Positions 15,157 to 19,914 of a stretch of DNA of 19,914 nt are shown one piece after another. The stretch is from Clostridiales bacterium UBA6981 (GTDB lineage: Bacteria > Bacillota > Clostridia > Oscillospirales > Oscillospiraceae). Under the pieces are notes generated by a model that saw only the letters and a list, made by a program, of their open reading frames with translations, did not search any database and was not told the DNA's origin. The stretch's first letter is position 1. The number at the start of each line of letters is the position of its first letter. The stretch covers positions 1 through 19,914 of the forward strand of contig DJYJ01000002.1 of the NCBI GenBank assembly GCA_002450075.1, written 5' to 3'. The position numbers and the translations under genes were made by a program.

Positions 15157-15185
15157 TTGACAGGAGTGCGGAAAGCTGATATAGT
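15157..15185 (+). promoter_or_regulatory. Strong sigma-A promoter of infC-rpmI-rplT
   Basis: Consensus TTGACA (15157-15162), a 17-bp spacer and TATAGT (15180-15185) preceded by TGA, an extended -10. Start near 15192 gives a leader of about 170 nt before infC. Confidence 0.88.
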
Positions 15186-15191
15186 AATCCC

Positions 15192-15360
15192 GCTTAAAAA
15201 CAAAGCAGGTACGGCTTTCCGCCCACCTCACCCGCCGGCAGTCTGGCCGGGCGCGGTCAATAAGGCATAAAAACCCCGCAGGGGGCGTATGCTGTGTTGT
15301 GGTGCGGATGCTGTGCATCCGTATTTTTTTATGTTTCCGCTACTATGGAGGTGGGCTACA
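15192..15360 (+). ncRNA. infC leader RNA with attenuator (candidate L20-type leader)
   Basis: The leader holds several helices: one built from GCATA (15265-15269)/TATGC (15288-15292) with inner CCCC/GGGG, and a 9-bp terminator hairpin (TGCGGATGC 15303-15311, GCATCCGTA 15315-15323) followed by seven T (15324-15330). A terminator before the first gene means premature termination, as in the Bacillus subtilis infC operon, where L20 controls read-through. A segment GCCCACCTC (15221-15229) is a perfect complement of GAGGTGGGC (15348-15356), which contains the infC ribosome binding site. I infer transcription attenuation with possible SD masking; membership of the L20 leader family is not tested. 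Confidence 0.65.
15303..15330 (+). terminator. Attenuator terminator in the infC leader
   Basis: A 9-bp stem with a TGT loop and seven consecutive T (15324-15330), 31 bp before the infC start. Its position inside the leader marks it as regulatory rather than the end of a transcript. Confidence 0.75.
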
Positions 15361-15969
15361 ATCGCTAACACAGATCATCAGATCAACGAAGAGATCCGCG
15401 ACAAGGAAGTGCGCCTGATCGGAGCTGACGGCGAACAGCTTGGCATCATGTCGGCTGAGGAAGCGCTGCGTATCGCGACCGAGCAGGAATACGATCTCGT
15501 CAAGATCGCGCCCGGCTCCAATCCGCCGGTCTGCAAGATCATGGATTACGGCAAGTATCGCTTCGAGCAGACCAAGAAGGAAAAGGAAGCGAAAAAGAAC
15601 CAGCGTGTGATCGAGATCAAGGAGATCCGCATGTCTCCGAGCATCGACACCAACGACTTCAACACCAAGCTGAAGAACGGCCAGAAGTTCCTCTCCGAGG
15701 GCAACCGGCTGAAGGTTTCCGTCCGCTTCCGCGGCAGAGAGATGGCGCACACCGAGATCGGCGGCGTCATCCTGCGTGACTTCGCGGCCAAATGCGCCGA
15801 CATCGCGAACATGGACAAGGCGCCCAAGCTTGAAGGCCGCAATATGTCGATGTTCCTCTCGCCCAAGCCGCAGACCGCGCCGAAGAAGCCCGGAAAGCCC
15901 AAAGCCCCCAAGACCGAGACCCCGGCTGCCGAGCCGGTGGCGGAGGCCGAAAAAGCCGCGGAGGAATGA
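15361..15969 (+). CDS. infC: Translation initiation factor IF-3, starting with AUC
   Basis: IF-3 binds the 30S subunit, checks start codon-anticodon pairing and prevents 70S joining. The 202-residue product begins at the normal IF-3 start (I-A-N-T-D-H-Q-I-N-E-x-I-R) and keeps KIMDYGKYRFEQ, the family signature, then the C-domain. The only well-placed ribosome binding site is GGAGGTG (15347-15353), 7 bases before ATC 15361. In-frame ATG 15331 lies directly behind the attenuator T-run with no ribosome binding site, and ATG 15289 lies inside the leader helices, so both are rejected. Start with AUC parallels E. coli infC (AUU), where IF-3 represses its own non-AUG start. The C-terminus has an extra Lys/Pro/Ala/Glu-rich tail of about 25 residues. 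Confidence 0.93.
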   Translation: MANTDHQINEEIRDKEVRLIGADGEQLGIMSAEEALRIATEQEYDLVKIAPGSNPPVCKIMDYGKYRFEQTKKEKEAKKNQRVIEIKEIRMSPSIDTNDFNTKLKNGQKFLSEGNRLKVSVRFRGREMAHTEIGGVILRDFAAKCADIANMDKAPKLEGRNMSMFLSPKPQTAPKKPGKPKAPKTETPAAEPVAEAEKAAEE

Positions 15970-16033
15970 TCCGCACAGCAACATTGTAAAACAGCAGGTT
16001 TTTCCTGTTTGAATCAGAAAAGGAGAAATAGTC

Positions 16034-16231
16034 ATGCCTAAACTGAAGACGCACAGTGGTGCCAAAAAGAGATTCAATCTCACCAAGACCGGTAAAGTTA
16101 AGCGTGCGCACGCTTACAAGAGCCATATCCTCACCAAGAAAGATACGAAGCGCTGCCGCCGTCTGCGGTCCGAGACCTATGCCGACGTGACCAATGCCGC
16201 GACCATCAAAAAAATGATCCCTTACAAATAA
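16034..16231 (+). CDS. rpmI: 50S ribosomal protein L35
   Basis: A 65-residue L35: M-P-K-L-K-T-H-S-G-A-K-K-R start, basic middle (GKVKRAHAYKSHIL) and the conserved TKKDTKRCRRLR end region. It sits between infC and rplT, the universal order, 64 bp after infC with AAAAGGAG upstream. Length is normal. Confidence 0.98.
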   Translation: MPKLKTHSGAKKRFNLTKTGKVKRAHAYKSHILTKKDTKRCRRLRSETYADVTNAATIKKMIPYK

Positions 16232-16262
16232 GGGCTGCAAGTGTAAATAGGAGGATATACAA

Positions 16263-16616
16263 ATGGCAAGAGTTAAAGGCGCAATGATGACCCGCAAGCA
16301 CAGAAGCAAGGTGCTTGGCTTGGCAAAGGGTTACTGGGGCAACAAGTCCCGTCATTTCAAGATGGCGAACGAGCAGGTCATGAAGTCCGGCCGTTACGCA
16401 TATGTTGGACGCAAGCAGAAGAAGAGAGATTTCCGTTCGCTGTGGATCACCCGTATCAGCGCCGGCTGCAAGCTCAACGGCATGAACTACTCCACCTTCA
16501 TGCACGGCCTCAAGCTCGCGGGTGTCGATATGAACCGCAAGATGCTCTCCGAGACCGCGATCCACGATCCGGCCGCTTTCACCGCTCTGTGCGAGCTGGC
16601 CAAGGCTGCCAAGTAA
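16263..16616 (+). CDS. rplT: 50S ribosomal protein L20
   Basis: A 117-residue L20: MARVKGAM start, long basic N-terminal helix (TRKHRSKVLGLAKGYWG), and the globular part with WITRISA and NYSTFMHGL. L20 is an early 23S rRNA assembly protein and the known autogenous repressor of this operon in other bacteria, which fits the leader at 15192-15360. It follows rpmI by 31 bp with TAGGAGGAT as ribosome binding site. Confidence 0.98.
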   Translation: MARVKGAMMTRKHRSKVLGLAKGYWGNKSRHFKMANEQVMKSGRYAYVGRKQKKRDFRSLWITRISAGCKLNGMNYSTFMHGLKLAGVDMNRKMLSETAIHDPAAFTALCELAKAAK

Positions 16617-16633
16617 CAGAAGAATCCGATCAA

Positions 16634-16669
16634 AAAATGCCGCTCGCTTTTCCTGAGCGGCATTTTACT
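16634..16669 (+). terminator. Intrinsic terminator after rplT
   Basis: AAAATGCCGCTC (16634-16645) pairs with GAGCGGCATTTT (16655-16666) around a 9-nt loop. The T-run is only four long, so some read-through into the next gene is likely. Confidence 0.8.
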
Positions 16670-16684
16670 GCTAGAGGGTACGAC

Positions 16685-17572
16685 ATGATAAGAGAGTATC
16701 TGGAAAAGCACGAGTGGGCACACGAGACCCTCATTACGCTCTATACCATCGTGCTGGAATTTGTCTACGCCATCGGCATGAACATGTTTATCGTCCCGGT
16801 CGGGATCTATGCCGGAGGGCTGATGGGTATTTGCCAGCTGATCCGCACTCTGCTGGTCGAGTATCTCGGCATTGCCGTCAACTTTGATATCGCGGGTCTG
16901 CTCTATTATGTGTTCAATATCCCGATCTTCCTGTACGCCTGGAAACGGATGCGGCGCAGAACACTCGTCAAGACGATCATCGCGGTTACGTTTTCAACGC
17001 TTTTTCTCGCGATCGTCCCGGTCAAGCCGCTGCTGCCGGATGACATGCTCGGCAGCGTGATCGTGGGCAGCCTGATCACCGGCTCGGTACTGGGTCTGGT
17101 GCTGCGCTGCGGCTCGTCGAGCGGTGGGCTTGATATCATCGGTCTGATGATGGCGATGGGCAAACGGGAGACCGGCGTCGGACAGCTCTATATCGTCGTC
17201 AACGCGGTCCAGTTCGTCGCCTATGCCATGCTGTTCGACCTTCGCGTCGTGATTTATTCCATGATCTCCACGTTCCTCAGCTCTTTTGCACTCGACCACT
17301 TTCATTTTCAGAATATCAACGTCGAGGTCAAGATCATCACCAAGCGCAAGGACGAGCTGGCGGATGCGATCCTGCGCGGGCTGCGCCGCGGTGTGACCGA
17401 GTGGGCGAGCGTCGGCGCCTATACCGACGAGCCCAGTGAGGTGCTGTATGTCATCATCTCAAAATATGAGATCACCCGCCTGCGCAACATCATCGCGCAC
17501 TGTGATCCCAACGCTTTTGTCGTCATCGGCGACAAGGTGCACGTCTACGGCAATTTTCTCAAAAGGCTATAA
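16685..17572 (+). CDS. YitT-family membrane protein (DUF161/DUF2179)
   Basis: A 295-residue membrane protein from ATG 16685, preceded by AGAGGG. About five to six hydrophobic helices fill residues 15-205, including GMNMFIVPVGIYAGGLMG and the conserved CGSSSGGLDI(I)G loop typical of YitT. The soluble C-terminal DUF2179 domain (about 210-290) carries KRKDELADAI and VIGDKVHVYGNF. The family's function is not established. Only 18 bp separate the rplT terminator from this start, so there is no room for a private promoter after it; expression must come from read-through or from a promoter inside rplT. Confidence 0.9.
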   Translation: MIREYLEKHEWAHETLITLYTIVLEFVYAIGMNMFIVPVGIYAGGLMGICQLIRTLLVEYLGIAVNFDIAGLLYYVFNIPIFLYAWKRMRRRTLVKTIIAVTFSTLFLAIVPVKPLLPDDMLGSVIVGSLITGSVLGLVLRCGSSSGGLDIIGLMMAMGKRETGVGQLYIVVNAVQFVAYAMLFDLRVVIYSMISTFLSSFALDHFHFQNINVEVKIITKRKDELADAILRGLRRGVTEWASVGAYTDEPSEVLYVIISKYEITRLRNIIAHCDPNAFVVIGDKVHVYGNFLKRL

Positions 17573-17612
17573 GAAACAGGGTACGGGATTTCCGTACCCT
17601 GTTTCTTATCTG
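17569..17612 (+). terminator. Long perfect hairpin overlapping the yitT stop codon
   Basis: An 18-bp perfect stem (17569-17586 with 17592-17609) around a GATTT loop. The TAA stop at 17570-17572 lies inside the stem, and the T-tract is weak (TTTCTTAT). Terminator or mRNA-stabilising hairpin. Confidence 0.75.
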
Positions 17613-17626
17613 CTTTGGGCAGAGTC

Positions 17627-17655
17627 TTGCAATCGACCGGCAAATCCCATATAAT
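17627..17655 (+). promoter_or_regulatory. Sigma-A-type promoter of the Nif11-like/trigger-factor-like operon
   Basis: TTGCAA (17627-17632), a 17-bp spacer and consensus TATAAT (17650-17655). ATG 17692 is about 30 nt past the start site, with AGAGGGTG as ribosome binding site. Confidence 0.82.
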
Positions 17656-17691
17656 GAAAACAACCTTTTGATAGTATAAGAGGGTGTTTAT

Positions 17692-18027
17692 ATGATCGAA
17701 AACGCCGAAAAGTTTTTTGCCCGTTATCAAACGGACGAGGCGCTCAGAGCGCGCGTGAAGGAAGCGCTGGACTGCTACCCCGGCAGCTTCGAGATCCGCG
17801 AGCCGCTGGTAGAGGAGGTCCTTCTGCCGATCGCCCGCGACCTCGGCCTTGACTTTACCGTCAGCGAGCTGCGCGCCTATGAGACGAGAAAAAAGCTCAG
17901 CCACCTGCATCAGAGCGACGAGGAGTACTTCGCCTCGATCGAGGACGAGGAGGGCTTCTGGCTGCTCGACAACGGCTGGGAGTACGATGAAGAGGTGCTG
18001 CGCGTGGGGGAGGAGTGGAAGAAATGA
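17692..18027 (+). CDS. Small protein with Nif11-like domain
   Basis: A 111-residue acidic protein. Residues 1-63 read like a Nif11 domain: ENAEKFF at 3-9, a helix with EALRARVKEAL, and IARDLGLDFTVSEL at 47-60, close to the family's A-x-E-x-G-[YF]-x-[FL]-T-x-x-E-L end. A 13-residue insertion (27-39) separates the halves. In known Nif11-type peptides this domain is a leader for ribosomal peptide modification, but here the remainder (64-111) is acidic and aromatic, has no Gly-Gly site and no cysteines (the only Cys is C28), and no modifying enzyme lies nearby. A leader role is therefore doubtful; a small regulatory or client protein is equally possible. It overlaps the next gene by 4 bp (ATGA at 18024-18027). 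Confidence 0.6.
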   Translation: MIENAEKFFARYQTDEALRARVKEALDCYPGSFEIREPLVEEVLLPIARDLGLDFTVSELRAYETRKKLSHLHQSDEEYFASIEDEEGFWLLDNGWEYDEEVLRVGEEWKK

Positions 18028-19010
18028 AGATCCTTGCCTGCTCCGTCCGCGGCGGCGATGTCTGCGCGACGGTCCTTGCCGAGAAGGAGGATTGCCTGCG
18101 CTCCGGAGGCGGCCATGCCGCCGTCGAGGGCTGCATCCACCGGTTTGCCGACGAAAAGGGCCTGCCCGCGCTCGCCCTTGCCCGCGTCACCCGCATGCAG
18201 GAGACAGCCGACGGCGGCATTGAGTTTGACTTTGACGCCGCCGTTCCGCCCCAGGTGAAGCTGGGAAAGTATCTGGGGCTCGAGGTCTATGTCCCCGCGG
18301 ATGAAAGCCCGGATCTGCCGGTGCTGCGCGCCGCGGCGGAGACGCTCGAGGCCGACATTCCCGAGACGTATATCAGCCGCAAGATCGACGGTCTTGTCCG
18401 TCAGCGGCTCGAGGATGTGGCGCAGCGCCCCGGCTTCAACACGCTTGCCGATATGTACGCCGTGCTGCGTGCAGCGAGCGGGGAGCTTGCCCTCGGCTAT
18501 GACGACAATGCGCTGTGGGACATGGCCCTCGCCGTTTCAGACGAGCTGAACGCCGGAAACATGCGTGCCCGCAGCTCGCGCGAGATCACCGAGCTGCTCG
18601 CGTCTGCGCTGTATCCCGGCGCAGGCGGCGACCATGCCTTTGCCGTGATCGAGCGGGCACTGGAAAACCGTGCGGCGTGCAAGCGCGCCGAGAGCGTGGA
18701 GACCATTGCCGAGGAAAGCTTTGCGAGCTATCTGCGCATGGCCGGCAAGAGCATGGCCGAGCTGCGCGGCGAGTTCCGCCCGCTTGCGGAGGAGCTCGTG
18801 CGGATCGACCTGCTGATCGACGAGGTTGCCGCGCGCGAGCACATCACGCTTTCGGACGAGGAATTTGACACCGCGCTCGAGACGATCGCCTCGATGTACG
18901 AGCTGCCTCCCTCCGAGGTGCTGGGCATGATCGGCGCCTCGACACTGCGCGCGCAGCTGGTCCGCGACAAGGCGCGCGCGATGATCGTCGACAGCGCCGA
19001 CACCTTCTGA
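18024..19010 (+). CDS. Trigger-factor-like chaperone lacking PPIase domain and ribosome-docking motif
   Basis: A 328-residue protein. The segment EFDFDAAVPPQVKLGKYLGLEV (about 67-88) matches the end of the trigger factor N-domain, and residues about 230-300 (SFASYLRMAGKSMAELRGEFRP..., then an E-x-I-T-L-S-D-E-E-F helix pair) match the trigger factor C-terminal chaperone arms. Trigger factor itself is about 430 residues; the central FKBP-type PPIase domain is missing, and so is the G-F-R-x-G-x-x-P ribosome-binding loop. It is therefore a diverged paralogue, probably a ribosome-independent chaperone. ATG 18024 is preferred to GTG 18015 because AGGAG (18011-18015) sits 8 bases before it. Translationally coupled to the Nif11-like gene. 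No clpP/clpX beside it, unlike the housekeeping tig locus. Confidence 0.72.
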   Translation: MKILACSVRGGDVCATVLAEKEDCLRSGGGHAAVEGCIHRFADEKGLPALALARVTRMQETADGGIEFDFDAAVPPQVKLGKYLGLEVYVPADESPDLPVLRAAAETLEADIPETYISRKIDGLVRQRLEDVAQRPGFNTLADMYAVLRAASGELALGYDDNALWDMALAVSDELNAGNMRARSSREITELLASALYPGAGGDHAFAVIERALENRAACKRAESVETIAEESFASYLRMAGKSMAELRGEFRPLAEELVRIDLLIDEVAAREHITLSDEEFDTALETIASMYELPPSEVLGMIGASTLRAQLVRDKARAMIVDSADTF

Positions 19011-19053
19011 TAAAAAAAGAGGACGCTTTTGACGTCCTCTTAGGCTTATTTTT
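19011..19053. terminator. Bidirectional terminator
   Basis: AAGAGGACG (19017-19025) pairs with CGTCCTCTT (19033-19041) around a 7-nt loop. The T-run is best on the minus strand (seven T), for the LytTR gene; the plus side has a delayed ATTTTT. Confidence 0.8.
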
Positions 19054-19057
19054 CCGA

Positions 19058-19750
19058 TCAATTGAGAAATTCCTCGCGCGCCTCTGCGCGTCTGCTGCGG
19101 CTGATGGGAACAAGCTCGCCGCTTGCCAGGACAAAATCGTCGTGCGCGAGCGACTCGATCTTTCCCTTGTTCACCCAGTAGCTGCGGTGGCTGTGGATAA
19201 AGGAATGGGCAAGCGCGTCCTTCAGCAGTCTGGACGGCGGCTCGGATGAGGTGAAGCTCTCCTTCTCCGTGCGGATGATCGTGCGGCGCCCGTCGCGCTC
19301 AAGATACAGCACCTCGTCGAGCGGCACAACGGTCACATTCCCGCGGGAGCGGATCACGATCCCTTCTCTCCGATAGGTCTCGATCGACGAGAGCGCCTTG
19401 CGGAGCGCCGGCGCGATACGCTCGCTCAATTCCGAGCGGAGAAGAAACCAGACGTGGTCGGCGCGGTATACCTCGGTGGCAAAGCGAAGCTCGTCCGACA
19501 CGAAAATGATCCGACAGGCCGGAATGAGCAGATTGAGCTTTTCGGCCAGCGAGATCGCTCGCTCCGAGTCCGACAGGATCCCGAGAACGGCGATGTCGGG
19601 CGCATAGTCGGCCGAAAGACAGCGCAGCAGCTCCTCGGCGCAGCAAAACGATTCGATCTCACACTCGAGCGGCTTTATATTCGCTTCGAGCAGAGCGGCA
19701 AGCTGATGACGATATTCCTGATCGCGTTCGCAGATGGCAAGACGCAGCAT
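19058..19750 (-). CDS. LytTR-family response regulator with degenerate receiver domain
   Basis: About 230 residues from ATG 19750 (GGAGG nine bases upstream); an upstream TTG at 19828 falls at the transcription start and is rejected. Residues 1-118 form a receiver-like fold (LRLAICERD at 2-10, PDIAVLGI at 51-58, IIFVSD at 81-86). The phosphoacceptor Asp is replaced by Gly57, the first acidic pair reads E8-R9-D10, and the late conserved Lys is probably Arg105. It should not be phosphorylated normally. Residues about 128-230 are a LytTR DNA-binding domain with VLYLERDGRRT, SFIHSHRSYWVN and LASGELVPISRSRR. AgrA/LytR-like proteins bind paired direct repeats. No histidine kinase lies in the window. 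Confidence 0.88.
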   Translation of the reverse strand: MLRLAICERDQEYRHQLAALLEANIKPLECEIESFCCAEELLRCLSADYAPDIAVLGILSDSERAISLAEKLNLLIPACRIIFVSDELRFATEVYRADHVWFLLRSELSERIAPALRKALSSIETYRREGIVIRSRGNVTVVPLDEVLYLERDGRRTIIRTEKESFTSSEPPSRLLKDALAHSFIHSHRSYWVNKGKIESLAHDDFVLASGELVPISRSRRAEAREEFLN

Positions 19751-19816
19751 GCGAAGAAACCTCCGAAAGAAGAAAAAAGAGCGTGTCGCCTCCGGCCGGA
19801 AGGGGTCGGAATTAAC

Positions 19817-19849
19817 AGCATTTTCCAACTGGATAGTATAGCATTTTCC
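19817..19849 (-). repeat. 10-bp direct repeat flanking the LytTR -10 (candidate autoregulatory site)
   Basis: AGCATTTTCC occurs at 19817-19826 and 19840-19849 (GGAAAATGCT on the coding strand), 23 bp apart start to start. One copy overlaps the -35/-10 spacer, the other lies just past the transcription start. LytTR proteins bind pairs of direct repeats about two helical turns apart. Confidence 0.55.
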
Positions 19850-19863
19850 GCCGCAACAGTCAA
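19835..19863 (-). promoter_or_regulatory. Sigma-A-type promoter of the LytTR gene
   Basis: TTGACT (19858-19863), a 17-bp spacer and TATACT (19835-19840) with TGC before it, an extended -10. The leader to ATG 19750 is about 78 nt. The remaining 19864-19914 holds no feature I can support. Confidence 0.85.
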
Positions 19864-19914
19864 GCGCGCCCGGCCGATCTTTTGGCAGGGCGGTGTAGGG
19901 TTTACAATGATGTG

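Noticed and set aside
15289..15360. Longer infC with ATG 15289 or 15331
   Set aside because: Both lie in leader structures without ribosome binding sites; the translation there (Cys/Trp-rich) has no IF-3 similarity.
16442..16684. Upstream extension of yitT into rplT
   Set aside because: Out-of-frame reading of rplT and its terminator; the YitT-like sequence and a ribosome binding site begin at 16685.
17692..18027. Nif11 RiPP precursor
   Set aside because: No Gly-Gly cleavage site, no Cys/Ser/Thr-rich core and no modification or export enzyme nearby; kept only as a Nif11-like domain call.

Overview
The window is a GC-rich bacterial chromosome segment with closely packed, often overlapping genes, AGGAGG-type ribosome binding sites and sigma-A-type promoters. 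The gene content fits a gut-type clostridium (Bacillota, Clostridia; Oscillospiraceae-like is my best guess, inferred from gene content and style, not proven): ecfA1-ecfA2-ecfT-truA, infC-rpmI-rplT behind an attenuator-like leader, a ClpE-type unfoldase, a two-OB-fold SSB, YitT, CvpA and a LytTR regulator. I see no rRNA, tRNA, CRISPR array, prophage or transposase. The one repeat element is a tandem 49-bp palindromic repeat.

Layout. (1) 40-3073: an SDR oxidoreductase with an unusual 11-residue-repeat helical tail, overlapping an old-yellow-enzyme / dienoyl-CoA-reductase-like FMN/Fe-S/FAD enzyme. A bidirectional terminator separates them from (2) a convergent chloramphenicol-acetyltransferase-fold gene (3120-3743, minus). 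(3) A divergent promoter pair leads to a class I SAM-dependent RNA methyltransferase-like gene (3924-4787), then the tandem repeat, then (4) the ECF transporter energizing module and truA (4903-8167). (5) An extended -10 promoter starts a five-gene run, 8293-12888: CvpA-like membrane protein, ClpE-type ATPase, macro domain protein, rhomboid protease and a DUF523/TudS-like protein, closed by a strong bidirectional terminator. (6) Minus strand: a membrane-anchored exported protein with a hairpin-bearing 5' leader (12929-13483), and a double-OB SSB (13685-14293). (7) deoC (14414-15079) with a clear promoter and terminator. (8) The infC-rpmI-rplT translation operon (15361-16616), with a regulatory leader and an AUC start codon for infC. 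(9) yitT (16685-17572). (10) A two-gene operon (17692-19010): a Nif11-like small protein and a trigger-factor-like protein without PPIase domain or ribosome-docking motif. (11) A convergent LytTR regulator (19058-19750, minus) whose receiver domain has Gly where the phosphoacceptor Asp should be, with a direct repeat around its own promoter.

Most of the window is housekeeping. The parts most worth a second look are the Nif11-like/trigger-factor-like pair, the phosphorylation-dead LytTR regulator with its candidate autoregulatory site, the infC leader (attenuator, SD-complementary segment, AUC start), the SDR/OYE pair with two unusual hydrophobic or amphipathic additions, the leader hairpin at 13499-13538, and the tandem 49-bp repeat just before ecfA1.
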